Assembly: GCF_026342405.1 (NCBI RefSeq)
Contig: NZ_JAPEMU010000001.1
Span: 7,068,001 to 7,132,000 of the forward strand
Length of the DNA stretch: 64,000 nt
Direction of reading: 5' to 3'
DNA from: Kitasatospora sp. NBC_00240
GTDB taxonomy: Bacteria > Actinomycetota > Actinomycetes > Streptomycetales > Streptomycetaceae
Part shown: piece after piece, positions 24,202-37,125 of the stretch
Layout: every line of letters begins with the position of its first letter
Position numbering within the stretch: the first letter of the stretch is position 1
Program-made: the position numbers and the translations under genes
The notes under the pieces: model-generated
What the model was told of the DNA's origin: nothing
Databases searched by the model: none
What the model saw: only the letters and a program-made list of their open reading frames with translations

Positions 24202-25068
24202 ATGAGCGAGAAGAACCGAGATGGCAAGCGCACCGCCCGCGAGCGGATGCAGGAGGAGCGGGCCGCGCAGGAGGCCAAGGCCAGGCGCAACAAGAAGCTC
24301 GCCGTCGGCGGCGCGGTGCTGGCGGTGATCGCGGTCGCGGCGGTGGTCGGCGTGGTGGTGCAGAACAACCGCTCCAAGCCGGAGACCCCGGTGGCCGCCC
24401 CGGCCGGCACCATCGGCGACAAGAACCTGGTGATCCCGGTCGGCTCGGCGAACGCCCCCTCCACCCTCACCGTGTACGAGGACCCGCGCTGCCCGGCCTG
24501 CGGCGCCTTCGAGCGCGAGTTCGGCCCGACCATCGACCAGCTGGAGGACCAGGGCAAGCTCTTCGTCAACTACCACATCGTCTCGTTCATCGACCGGGCC
24601 GTGCCCGGCAAGGGCTCCCGGTACGGCGCCAACGCCCTGGGCTGCGCCCAGGACGCCGGCCACTTCCGCGACTACCACGACGTGCTGTACCGCAACCAGC
24701 CGGACGAGACCAACGACGCCTTCGGCAACAAGGCCACCCTGATCGCGCTGGCCAAGCCGATCCCGGGCCTGGACACACCGGCCTTCCAGGCCTGCGTGAA
24801 CGACAACAAGTTCGGCGGCTGGGTGTCGGCCGTGCAGCAGGACTTCGACAAGTCCAACTTCAAGTCCACGCCGACCGTGCTGCTCAACGGCGAGCCGGTG
24901 TACCCGAAGATGGGCACCGACGAGATCACCCCGGCGAACTTGGTGAAGTGGGTCGACACGGCCAACCAGGGCAAGCCGCTCGGCACCCCCGGCACCAACG
25001 GCCAGAGCGCGGCCCCGACCAGCACTGCCTCCGAGAGCAACAACCCGTCCCCCGGCGCCGGCGGCTGA
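24202..25068 (+). CDS. DsbA-family thioredoxin-fold protein, membrane anchored
   Basis: A protein of about 288 residues with a basic cytoplasmic N terminus (KRTARERMQEERAAQEAKAR), one membrane helix (LAVGGAVLAVIAVAAVVGVVV) and an extracytoplasmic thioredoxin domain. The active site is CPAC in VYEDPRCPACGAFEREFG, and the cis-proline region is SNFKSTPTVLLNG. The tail from about residue 255 is low-complexity Ser/Thr/Pro/Asn. I chose ATG 24202 (MSEKNRDGKRT, like relatives) over ATG 24190. It should act as a thiol oxidase or isomerase for exported proteins together with the MauE-like gene upstream. Confidence 0.9.
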   Translation: MSEKNRDGKRTARERMQEERAAQEAKARRNKKLAVGGAVLAVIAVAAVVGVVVQNNRSKPETPVAAPAGTIGDKNLVIPVGSANAPSTLTVYEDPRCPACGAFEREFGPTIDQLEDQGKLFVNYHIVSFIDRAVPGKGSRYGANALGCAQDAGHFRDYHDVLYRNQPDETNDAFGNKATLIALAKPIPGLDTPAFQACVNDNKFGGWVSAVQQDFDKSNFKSTPTVLLNGEPVYPKMGTDEITPANLVKWVDTANQGKPLGTPGTNGQSAAPTSTASESNNPSPGAGG

Positions 25069-25243
25069 GACCGCGGCCGCGACGGCCGGCGGCCGGCAGG
25101 GCCCGGGTCCGGAGCGTCCCGGGTCCGGGCCACGGCCCTGCCGCGCCCGTCCGGGCCGGGCCTGGGCCTTCGTCCGGGCCGGCCGCGCGGACCGAGTGCG
25201 ATCTGTGACCCGCACCGGTGGCCGATCGGGCCCGCCGACACGG

Positions 25244-25249
25244 TAGCGT
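25244..25249 (+). promoter_or_regulatory. -10-like element upstream of lgt
   Basis: TAGCGT at 25244-25249, ten bases before the lgt ATG at 25260. A start 7 nt downstream would leave a leader of only about three bases and no ribosome site. The 190 bp between the thioredoxin gene and lgt holds nothing else recognisable. Confidence 0.4.
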
Positions 25250-25259
25250 CGACCCTGCC

Positions 25260-26309
25260 ATGAATATCGCTTACATTCCGAGCCCGTCGCGGGGCGTCCT
25301 GGAACTGGGACCGATCCCGCTGCGCGCGTACGCCTTCTGCATCATCATCGGTGTCGTCGTGGCCGTCTGGCTCGGCAGCAAGCGCTGGGTCGCCCGCGGC
25401 GGCGCCAAGCACACGGTGGGTGACATCGCCGTCTGGGCCGTCCCGTTCGGGCTGGTCGGCGGCCGCCTCTACCACGTGATCACCGACCACCAGCTGTACT
25501 TCGGGGACGGCAGGAACCCCTGGAACGCCTTCAAGGTCTGGGAGGGCGGCCTGGGTATCTGGGGCGCGATCGCGCTCGGCGCGGTCGGTGCCTGGATCGG
25601 CGCCCGCCGGCGCGGTGTGCCGCTGCCGCCGTGGGCCGACGCCCTGGCGCCGGGCATCGCGCTCGCCCAGGCCTGCGGCCGCTGGGGCAACTGGTTCAAC
25701 CAGGAGCTCTACGGCAAGGAGACCACCCTCCCCTGGGGTCTGAAGATCGACAAGACCCTGCCGGACGGCGAGATCGTCCAGGGGATCTACCACCCGACCT
25801 TCCTGTACGAGTCGCTCTGGTGCGTCGGTGTGGCGCTGCTGGTGATCTGGGCCGACCGCCGCTTCACCCTCGGCCACGGCCGGGCCTTCGCGCTGTACGT
25901 CGCCGCCTACACGGTGGGCCGGTTCTGGATCGAGGCGCTGCGGATCGACGAGGCGCACCGGTTCTTCGGCCTGCGCCTCAACGACTGGACGGCGATCGTC
26001 GTCTTCCTGGGCGCCGTCGCCTACCTGGTGATCGTGGGGAAGAAGCGGCCCGGCCGGGAGGACCCGGACTCGATCGACCCGGTCTCCCGGGACGAGCGCG
26101 CTGCCGCCGCCGCTGCCGCGGCCGGTTCGGCGGACGGGACCGACGGGACGGACGGGACGGACGGGACGGACGGGACACCCCGGGCGGAGGCGTCCGAGGT
26201 GGCCGACGTGACCGACGAAGCGGACGGGGCGGGCCGTGCCGAGGACGGCTCCCGGGCCGCCGACGCGGCCGCCGAGCCGCACCGTGCGGAGCCGAAGAAA
26301 ACACCCTGA
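25260..26309 (+). CDS. lgt: Prolipoprotein diacylglyceryl transferase
   Basis: The first enzyme of lipoprotein maturation; it adds diacylglycerol from phosphatidylglycerol to the lipobox cysteine. The 349-residue protein has seven or so membrane helices. The essential signature is ACGRWGNWFNQELYG (the family GRxGNFxNxE). GLVGGRLYHVITD, HPTFLYESLWC and FALYVAAYTVGRFWIEALRID are also diagnostic. The last 70 residues are a disordered, acidic, Ala-rich cytoplasmic tail containing repeated Asp-Gly-Thr. The ATG at 25260 gives MNIAYIPSPSRGVLELGPIPLRAYAF. Confidence 0.96.
   Translation: MNIAYIPSPSRGVLELGPIPLRAYAFCIIIGVVVAVWLGSKRWVARGGAKHTVGDIAVWAVPFGLVGGRLYHVITDHQLYFGDGRNPWNAFKVWEGGLGIWGAIALGAVGAWIGARRRGVPLPPWADALAPGIALAQACGRWGNWFNQELYGKETTLPWGLKIDKTLPDGEIVQGIYHPTFLYESLWCVGVALLVIWADRRFTLGHGRAFALYVAAYTVGRFWIEALRIDEAHRFFGLRLNDWTAIVVFLGAVAYLVIVGKKRPGREDPDSIDPVSRDERAAAAAAAAGSADGTDGTDGTDGTDGTPRAEASEVADVTDEADGAGRAEDGSRAADAAAEPHRAEPKKTP
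26133..26177 (+). repeat. Five 9-bp coding repeats in lgt
   Basis: Five copies of GACGGGACG (last base varies) at 26133-26177 encode Asp-Gly-Thr units in the disordered C-terminal tail of Lgt. The tail is outside the catalytic part. Confidence 0.85.
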
Positions 26310-26326
26310 CCTGGCATTGCCCGCTG

Positions 26327-26366
26327 CTCCGGCCGCTCCCACCGCTCAGGTGGCGGGCGGCCGGAG
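26327..26366 (+). terminator. Hairpin terminator after lgt
   Basis: Perfect 10-bp arms CTCCGGCCGC (26327-26336) and GCGGCCGGAG (26357-26366). The 20-nt interior contains a further CCACC/GGTGG stem. It begins 17 bp after the lgt stop. Confidence 0.7.
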
Positions 26367-26453
26367 TGCTGTTCGGACAGCCTTACTTTGCTGGAAAACA
26401 CCTGATCATCGGACTACGTTCAGTGCTGTGAGAGCCCCGCGGGCAGCCTTTCT

Positions 26454-26470
26454 CACGGCGTTTCGCCGTG
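26454..26470. promoter_or_regulatory. Short hairpin upstream of the VIT-family gene
   Basis: CACGGCG-ttt-CGCCGTG, a 7-bp perfect stem with a 3-nt loop, 45 bp before the ATG. It would lie in the 5' leader if transcription starts near 26430. No IdeR/DmdR iron box is visible. Confidence 0.35.
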
Positions 26471-26514
26471 CCCGCACCCGGGCTGGGGGAGTGCACAGAC
26501 GGAGGACCGACGCC

Positions 26515-27261
26515 ATGACCGCGACCATCACCGAGCGCCTGACCGACGACCAGCACCCCAAGCCGCGGATCCCCGCCGAGGGCCATCACCGCGACGTGAA
26601 CGGCGGCTGGCTGCGGCCCGCGGTGTTCGGCGCGATGGACGGACTGGTCTCCAACTTCGCGCTGATGACCGGCGTGGTCGGCGGCGCGGTCTCCAGCGGC
26701 ACGGTCGTCCTCACCGGCCTGGCCGGCCTGGCCGCCGGCGCCTGCTCGATGGCGGCGGGGGAGTACACCTCGGTCGCCTCGCAGCGTGAGCTGGTGCAGG
26801 CCGAGATCGAGGCCGAGCGGCTGGAGCTGAGCCGCAACCCGCACGGCGAGCTGGCCGAGCTGGCCGAGCTGTACGCCTCGCGCGGGGTCGATCCGGACCT
26901 CGCGCTGGCGGTGGCCCGCCAGCTCTCGGTGGACCCGGACCGGACGCTGGAGATCCACGCCCGGGAGGAGCTCGGCATCGACCCGAACGACCTGCCCTCG
27001 CCGGTGGTCGCGGCGGCCTCCTCGTTCGTCTGCTTCGCGGTGGGCGCGCTGCTCCCGCTGCTGCCGTACCTGCTGGGTGCGACCTCGCTGCTGCCGGCCC
27101 TGCTGCTCTCGCTGGCCGGCCTGTTCGCCTGCGGTGCGGTGGTCGCCCGGGTCACCGCCCGCAGCTGGTGGTTCAGCGGGATGCGCCAGCTGGTGCTGGG
27201 CGGGGCGGCGGCCGGTGTGACGTTCCTGCTGGGCCGGCTGATTGGCGGCGCGGTCGGCTGA
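26515..27261 (+). CDS. VIT1/CCC1-family transporter
   Basis: A 248-residue membrane protein of the VIT1/CCC1 family, which moves Fe2+ or Mn2+. The N terminus LRPAVFGAMDGLVSNFALMTGVVGG is the first helix signature, followed by AAGACSMAAGEYTSVASQRELVQAEIEAER at the end of helix 2. The acidic cytoplasmic segment (EIEAERLELSRNPHGELAELAELY) holds the metal-binding glutamates. Three C-terminal helices follow. The ATG at 26515 has a strong GGAGG site. It lies downstream of the lgt terminator and is probably a single-gene unit. Which metal it carries cannot be told from the sequence. Confidence 0.9.
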   Translation: MTATITERLTDDQHPKPRIPAEGHHRDVNGGWLRPAVFGAMDGLVSNFALMTGVVGGAVSSGTVVLTGLAGLAAGACSMAAGEYTSVASQRELVQAEIEAERLELSRNPHGELAELAELYASRGVDPDLALAVARQLSVDPDRTLEIHAREELGIDPNDLPSPVVAAASSFVCFAVGALLPLLPYLLGATSLLPALLLSLAGLFACGAVVARVTARSWWFSGMRQLVLGGAAAGVTFLLGRLIGGAVG

Positions 27262-27269
27262 TCGCGGCG

Positions 27270-27318
27270 GCGCCCGGGCCGAGCGCCCGGGCCGAGCGCC
27301 CGGGCCGAGCGCCCGGGG
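27270..27318. repeat. 13-bp tandem repeats after the VIT-family gene
   Basis: Three perfect copies of GCGCCCGGGCCGA (27270-27282, 27283-27295, 27296-27308) plus a partial fourth, followed to about 27365 by degenerate copies containing GGCATGCGGCCGGG. Each unit contains CCCGGG, so the transcript can fold into several alternative hairpins; the array may act as a terminator. Confidence 0.8.
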
Positions 27319-27365
27319 CATGCGGCCGGGCCGAGCACCCGGGGCATGCGGCCGGGCATGCGGTC

Positions 27366-27969
27366 GTGCACATGGCCGGGCGCGGGCGGGAAGGTGGCCG
27401 GGCGCCCGGTCGGGGCGAAGGACCGGGGCCCGGAGGCCGGACGAACGAGCTGGTCGGACGGCGCGGGCGAGGTGGCGGGGCAGGTCGGCCCGTACCTCGC
27501 CCGCGCCGTCGTGCGATGGCACAGACTGATGCATGGTTATGCCACGGGTTGCGTGACGTTCCGCACATGGGACCGAGGTGCTCGGTTGTCCTAGCATCGC
27601 CTTCGAGCCCGTCCACCCGAGGAATCCAAACCTCGGACCGACCTCGGGGTGAGAATCGCAGGCCACCCCGGAGCGATCTTGGTTCAGGGGCATTTCTCCT
27701 CTGTTTCAGGCTTGCGGCATGCGGGCACACTGGTGGGAGCGTGCGGACGAGTGTTCGCCTTCCCCGACTGGTGTTACTCGTGGGTAATAGGCCCTGACCT
27801 GGGGTTTGCGTCCGCCATGTGGACGCCAATGTCCACTTCCCGGGATGTCGGGCATCATGTAACCTGCACGAAATCGCAGAGGGCCAACGTCGTCCCTGTT
27901 GCACAGAGTCCGCTCCAGGCCCTCGGCCGGACGCGGGCCCCCAAGACCAAGACGACGACGGGAGAGCCG
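27366..27969. other. Long non-coding region upstream of gltB
   Basis: About 600 bp without a supported gene. From about 27530 the base composition is clearly less GC-rich than the flanks, as expected for a promoter and untranslated leader. The frame of gltB is open from 27649, but the part before 27970 lacks family similarity. An inverted repeat lies at 27819-27836. Confidence 0.5.
27819..27836. promoter_or_regulatory. Candidate operator upstream of gltB
   Basis: GTGGAC-gccaat-GTCCAC, a perfect 6-bp dyad with 6-bp spacer, about 135 bp upstream of the gltB ATG. Its position in an AT-richer stretch suggests a regulator site controlling glutamate synthase. The regulator is unknown. Confidence 0.45.
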
Positions 27970-32590
<4,621 letters not shown>

Positions 32591-32598
<8 letters not shown>

Positions 32599-34051
32599 CC
32601 CCAAGGGCTTCCTGACCACGCCCAAGCAGCTCGCCGAGCGCCGGCCGGTCGACGTCCGGATCCGGGACTGGAACGAGGTCTACGTCGAGCGCAGCCTCCT
32701 TCCGATCATCACCAAGCAGGCCGGCCGCTGCATGGACTGCGGCATCCCGTTCTGCCACAACGGCTGCCCGCTCGGGAACCTCATCCCCGAGTGGAACGAC
32801 CTGGCCTACCGGGACGACTGGTCCGGCGCGATCGAGCGCCTGCACGCGACCAACAACTTCCCGGAGTTCACCGGCCGCCTCTGCCCGGCTCCCTGCGAGT
32901 CGGCGTGCGTGCTCGGGATCAACCAGGACGCGGTGACCATCAAGAACGTCGAGGTCACCATCATCGACAAGGCCTGGGACAACGGCGGCGTCACGCCGCA
33001 GGTCCCGGAGCGCCTGTCCGGCAAGACCGTGGCCGTCGTCGGCTCCGGCCCGGCCGGCCTCGCCGTCGCCCAGCAGCTCACCCGGGCCGGGCACACGGTG
33101 GTGGTGTACGAGCGCGCCGACCGCATCGGCGGCCTGCTGCGCTACGGCATCCCCGAGTTCAAGATGGAGAAGCGCCACATCAACCGCCGCGTCGAGCAGA
33201 TGCGCGCGGAAGGCACCCGCTTCCGTACCGGCGTCAGCGTCGGCGAGGACATCACCGGCCAGCAGCTGCGCGAGCGCTTCGACGCCGTCGTCGTCGCCGC
33301 CGGTGCCACCACCGCCCGCGACCTGCCCGTCCCCGGCCGGGAGCTCAAGGGCATCCACCAGGCGATGGAGTACCTGCCGCTCGCCAACAAGGTGCAGGAG
33401 GGCGACTTCGTCGAGACGCCCATCAGCGCCAAGGGCAAGCACGTCGTCGTCATCGGCGGCGGCGACACCGGCGCCGACTGCCTCGGCACCGCGCTGCGCC
33501 AGGGGGCGGCCTCGGTCACCCAGCTGGAGATCATGCCGCGCCCCGGCGACGACCGGCCCACCGGCCAGCCGTGGCCGACCATGCCGATGCTCTACAAGGT
33601 CACCTCCGCGCACGAGGAGGGCGGTGAGCGCGTGTACAGCGTGAACACCACCCACTTCACCGGCGACGAGGACGGCAACGTCCAGCAGCTCCACCTCGTC
33701 GAGGTCGAGTTCAAGGACGGCCGGTTCCAGCCGATCGAGGGCACCGAGCGCGCCATCCCGGCCCAGCTCGTCACCCTCGCCATGGGCTTCACCGGCACCG
33801 ACACCGCCAACGGCCTGGTGGAGCAGCTGGGCGTCGACCTCGACGCCCGCGGCAACATCAACCGGGACGGCGCCTTCTCCACCAACGTGGACGGCGTGTA
33901 CGTCTGCGGCGACGCCGGCCGCGGCCAGTCGCTGATCGTCTGGGCCATCGCCGAGGGGCGCTCCGCCGCCGCCGCCGTGGACAAGTACCTGGGCGGCAAG
34001 ACCGCGCTGCCCGCCCCGATCCGCCCGACCGACCGCCCCCTGGTGGTCTGA
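32591..34051 (+). CDS. gltD: Glutamate synthase small subunit
   Basis: A 486-residue flavoprotein that feeds NADPH electrons to GltB. The N-terminal 4Fe-4S region has CMDCGIPFCHNGCPLGN and RLCPAPCESACVL. The FAD-binding motif is VAVVGSGPAGLAVAQQLTRAGH. The NADPH-binding motif is VVVIGGGDTGADCLGTALRQGA. The C terminus has VYVCGDAGRGQSLIVWAIAEGR. The ATG lies inside the gltB coding end (8-bp overlap), so the two subunits are translationally coupled. A U-tract hairpin follows 87 bp after the stop. Confidence 0.97.
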
Positions 34052-34138
34052 CCGGATCGACCCGATACCGCCCGGTGCCGCATCGCCGGGCTGCACCAAC
34101 CGCCGACCCGCCAGAGCCGCCGGGCCAATGCGGTCATG

Positions 34139-34193
34139 ACAGCACCTGCTCCCTCCCCGACCAAGTTGGGGGCAGGTGCTGTTCCCTTTTTTG
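34139..34193 (+). terminator. Intrinsic terminator with U-tract after gltBD
   Basis: Perfect 11-bp arms ACAGCACCTGC (34139-34149) and GCAGGTGCTGT (34172-34182) with an inner CCCC/GGGG pairing, followed by six T residues at 34188-34193. A U-tract is uncommon in this genus and makes this a textbook intrinsic terminator. Confidence 0.9.
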
Positions 34194-34679
34194 GGGCGCC
34201 CGCTCGCCTCCGGGGCGCTTTGATCCGGTGCCGACGGTCGTCGCTTCGTCGGTCCTTCGTCGTCCCGCGCTCGCCCTCCTTGCCCGTCGACGGGCAGGAG
34301 GGGCCCACCCTTTCGGCGCCGGCGCGCTCCTTCGGCTCGGGGCGCGGCCGGTGCGGGCCGGGGTCAAGGCAGGTGGGGTGGGGGCCGGTGTGGGGTCCTC
34401 GTTCCCGCCCCAACCGTCGTTTGAGGGGTCCCGGTCGCCTCCGGAGCGCCGGCGGTCGTCGCTCGGGGCGGCCCTGGACCACCCGTGTGCTCTCCGGGGT
34501 GTGGGATGCGTGCAGTTCAGGCCGGGCCGGGGCGTCGCATTGGTGTCGGTTGGTCTCACGGGCCTTTCTGCGTACCACAGTTGTGTATCGTCCGTTGGTT
34601 TGGGCGCCGAATGTCGGTGCTAGGTGGCAGACTGCGGCGGTAGGCCTGGGCGGGCGCGTGAGAGGCGGAGGTTCGCGGG
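34194..34679. other. Intergenic region with diverged direct repeats
   Basis: About 490 bp with no supported gene; frames on both strands are low-complexity. Two related blocks, one starting near 34204 (CGCCTCCGGGGCGC, then GGTCGTCGCT about 20 bp later) and one near 34435 (CGCCTCCGGAGCGC, then GGTCGTCGCT), share sequence, so part of the region looks duplicated. The last 100 bp are less GC-rich and should hold the promoter of the XRE gene. Confidence 0.45.
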
Positions 34680-35546
34680 ATGGGCACAACGCAGACCGGT
34701 GGCGGGACGACGGTACGGCGCCTGATGCTGGGGTCCCAGCTGCGCCGGCTGCGGGAGGCCAGCGGTGTCTCGCGCGAGCAGGCGGGGTACTCGATCCGGG
34801 CGTCCGAGTCGAAGATCAGCCGGATGGAACTGGGGCGGGTGAGCTTCAAGGAGCGGGACGTCGCCGACCTGCTCACCCTGTACGGCATCCGCGCGGACGG
34901 CGACCGGACGGCGGTGCTCGGGCTGGTGGGGGAGGCCAACGCGCCGTCCTGGTGGCACGGGTACGGCGATGTGCTGCCGGTCTGGTTCCAGACCTATCTG
35001 GGGCTGGAGGAGGCCGCCTCCGAGATCCGCAGCTACGAGGTGCAGTTCATCCCCGGCCTGCTGCAGACCGCCGGCTACGCGCGGGCCGTCTTCGCGCGCG
35101 GCAACCCGGCGGCGGAGCCGGAGGAGATCGAGCGCCGGGTGGAGGTGCGGACGCGGCGCCGGCGGCTGCTCACGGCCGAGCGGGGGCCGAGTCTGCTGGC
35201 GGTCATCGACGAGGCCGCGCTGCGCCGGTCCTGGGGCGGTCCGGAGGTGATGCGGGATCAGATCGACCGGCTGGCCGAGTTCGCCGAGCTGCCGAGGGTC
35301 GACCTGCGGGTGATGCCGCTGGGGGTGGGCGGGGTCCGGGCGGAGGCGGGGGCCTTCTCGCTGCTGGGCTTCCCCGAGCCGGACCTGGCGGACGTGGTGT
35401 ACCTGGAGCAGTTCACCAGCGCGCTGTACCTGGACAAGCCGGACCAGGTCGCCGAGTACGGCCGGGCGATGGACCGGCTGACGGCCGACAGCCTGGACCG
35501 GGAGGAGACGCTGAAGCTGCTGGCGGCGGTCCGTCAGGAACTGTGA
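34680..35546 (+). CDS. XRE-family regulator with DUF5753 (WhiJ-like)
   Basis: A 288-residue transcription factor. The N-terminal helix-turn-helix (LGSQLRRLREASGVSREQAGYSIRASESKISRMELGRVSF, about residues 17-57) is followed by a DUF5753 domain (YEVQFIPGLLQTAGYARAVFARGNP, then LLAVIDEAALRRSWGG, VDLRVMPLGVGGVRAEAGAFSLLGFPEPDLADVVYLEQ). This is the WhiJ-type architecture abundant in Streptomyces. Such genes are usually followed by a small DUF397 gene; here the next gene is an aldehyde dehydrogenase, so the usual partner is missing locally. A nested dyad between the two is a likely binding site. The ligand is unknown. Confidence 0.9.
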   Translation: MGTTQTGGGTTVRRLMLGSQLRRLREASGVSREQAGYSIRASESKISRMELGRVSFKERDVADLLTLYGIRADGDRTAVLGLVGEANAPSWWHGYGDVLPVWFQTYLGLEEAASEIRSYEVQFIPGLLQTAGYARAVFARGNPAAEPEEIERRVEVRTRRRRLLTAERGPSLLAVIDEAALRRSWGGPEVMRDQIDRLAEFAELPRVDLRVMPLGVGGVRAEAGAFSLLGFPEPDLADVVYLEQFTSALYLDKPDQVAEYGRAMDRLTADSLDREETLKLLAAVRQEL

Positions 35547-35550
35547 CGTG

Positions 35551-35602
35551 CACCCACGATGATGGGGAGTCAGATAATCTGCTGACTCCGGCTTCGTGGG
35601 TG
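35551..35602. promoter_or_regulatory. Nested 9+8 bp dyad between XRE regulator and aldehyde dehydrogenase
   Basis: Outer arms CACCCACGA (35551-35559) and TCGTGGGTG (35594-35602). Inner arms GGAGTCAG (35566-35573) and CTGACTCC (35582-35589) around ATAATCTG. GATAAT at 35573-35578 in the centre resembles a -10 box about 36 bp upstream of the aldehyde dehydrogenase ATG. It can act as an operator over the promoter or, as RNA, as a terminator for the XRE gene. Confidence 0.65.
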
Positions 35603-35613
35603 AGAGGGATCAG

Positions 35614-37071
35614 ATGTCCTGGTTTTCGGAACTGTCGCGTCAGTACATCGACGGTGAATGGCGTACGGGCTCCGGCTCCTGGGACATCGTCGACATCGAC
35701 CCGTACAGCGGGGACAAGCTCGCCGCGATCACCGTCGCCACGGCCGCCGAGGTCGACGACGCCTACCGCGCCGCCGAGCGCGCCCAGCGGGCCTGGAACC
35801 AGGTCAACCCGTACGCGCGGCGGCTGGTCTTCGAGCGGGCCCTGCGGGTGCTCGAGGAGCGCGAGCAGGAGATCACCGAGGCGATCGTCGCCGAACTCGG
35901 TGGCACCGCGCTGAAGGCGGCCTTCGAGCTCTCGCTCTCCAAGGACGTGCTGCGCGAGGCGATGCAGCTCTCGTTGCGTGCCGAGGGCCGGATCCTGCCC
36001 TCGCCGGTCGACGGCAAGGAGAACCGCCTCTACCGCCTGCCGGTCGGCGTGGTCGGGGTGATCAGCCCGTTCAACTTCCCGCTGTTCCTGTCACTGAAGG
36101 CGGTCGCCCCGGCGCTGGCGCTGGGCAACGGCGTCGTCCTCAAGCCGCACCAGAACACCCCGATCGTCGGCGGCACCCTGATCGCCAGGATCTTCGAGGA
36201 GGCCGGGCTCCCCGGCGGCCTGCTCAACGTGCTGGTCACCGACATCGCCGAGATCGGCGACGCCTTCATCGAGCACCCGGTGCCCAAGGTGATCTCCTTC
36301 ACCGGCTCCGACACGGTCGGCCGGCACGTCGCCACCGTGGCCGCGAGCCACTTCAAGCGGACGGTGCTGGAGCTCGGCGGCAACAGCGCGCTGATCGTGC
36401 TGGACGACGCCGACCTCGACTACGCGGTGGACGCCGCCGTGTTCAGTCGCTTCGCCCACCAGGGCCAGGTCTGCATGGCGGCCAACCGGGTGCTGGTGGA
36501 CCGCGGTGTCGCCGAGGAGTTCACCCGGCGCTTCGTCGCCAAGATCGCCTCGTTGAAGGTCGGTGACCCCAAGGACCCGGCCACCCAGATCGGCCCGCTG
36601 ATCAACGCCAACCAGGCCGAGTCGTTGACCGCCGAGGTCGACCGGGCGATCGAGTCCGGCGCCACCGCCCTGCTGCGCGGGCAGACCGTCGGGACGCTGA
36701 TGGACCCGGTCGTGCTGGGCGGGATTCCCGCGGACGCGCCGATCCTGCAGCGCGAACTCTTCGGCCCGGTCGTCCTGGTGGTGCCCTTCGACGGGGAGGA
36801 CGAGGCCGTCCGGATCGCCAACGACACGCCCTTCGGCCTCAGCGGCGCCGTGCACACCGGCGACGTGGAGCGCGGGGTCCGGCTGGCGCAGCGGATCGAG
36901 ACCGGCATGATCCACATCAATGACGGCACCATCCACGACGAGCCCGTCGTCCCGTTCGGCGGGGAGAAGAACTCGGGCGTGGGGCGCCTCAACGGCGAGG
37001 CCACGGTCGAGGCCTTCACCACCGTGAAGTGGATCTCGATCCAGCACGGGCGCAGCCGCTTCCCGTTCTGA
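35614..37071 (+). CDS. Aldehyde dehydrogenase (benzaldehyde/vanillin-type)
   Basis: A 485-residue NAD(P)-dependent aldehyde dehydrogenase. The catalytic cysteine is C287 in HQGQVCMAANRVL and the general base is E253 in VLELGGNSALIVL. Cofactor and structure motifs are VISPFNFPLFLSLKAVAPALALGN, KPHQNTPI, FTGSDTVGRHVA, ELFGPVVLVVPF and PFGGEKNSGVGRLNGE. The VLELGGNSALIVLDDADLDYAV block resembles benzaldehyde and vanillin dehydrogenases, but the substrate is not proven. The ATG at 35614 has a GAGAGGGA site. It directly follows the XRE regulator and is convergent with the ArsR gene. Confidence 0.9.
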   Translation: MSWFSELSRQYIDGEWRTGSGSWDIVDIDPYSGDKLAAITVATAAEVDDAYRAAERAQRAWNQVNPYARRLVFERALRVLEEREQEITEAIVAELGGTALKAAFELSLSKDVLREAMQLSLRAEGRILPSPVDGKENRLYRLPVGVVGVISPFNFPLFLSLKAVAPALALGNGVVLKPHQNTPIVGGTLIARIFEEAGLPGGLLNVLVTDIAEIGDAFIEHPVPKVISFTGSDTVGRHVATVAASHFKRTVLELGGNSALIVLDDADLDYAVDAAVFSRFAHQGQVCMAANRVLVDRGVAEEFTRRFVAKIASLKVGDPKDPATQIGPLINANQAESLTAEVDRAIESGATALLRGQTVGTLMDPVVLGGIPADAPILQRELFGPVVLVVPFDGEDEAVRIANDTPFGLSGAVHTGDVERGVRLAQRIETGMIHINDGTIHDEPVVPFGGEKNSGVGRLNGEATVEAFTTVKWISIQHGRSRFPF

Positions 37072-37092
37072 TCCGCCCCGCTGCCCGCCGAC

Positions 37093-37115
37093 CCCCGGGG
37101 TGTCCACTCCCGGGG
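37093..37115. terminator. Short hairpin between convergent genes
   Basis: CCCCGGG (37093-37099) and CCCGGGG (37109-37115) with a 9-nt loop, in the 54-bp convergent gap between the aldehyde dehydrogenase and ArsR-type genes. Confidence 0.4.
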
Positions 37116-37125
37116 CCCCGGTGTC

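Noticed and set aside
26236..26514. N-terminal extension of the VIT-family gene
   Set aside because: It overlaps the lgt end and terminator; the ATG at 26515 has a strong ribosome site and gives the normal family N terminus.
34075..34623. Open frames on both strands after gltD
   Set aside because: They start at or before the U-tract terminator and have no family similarity or ribosome site.
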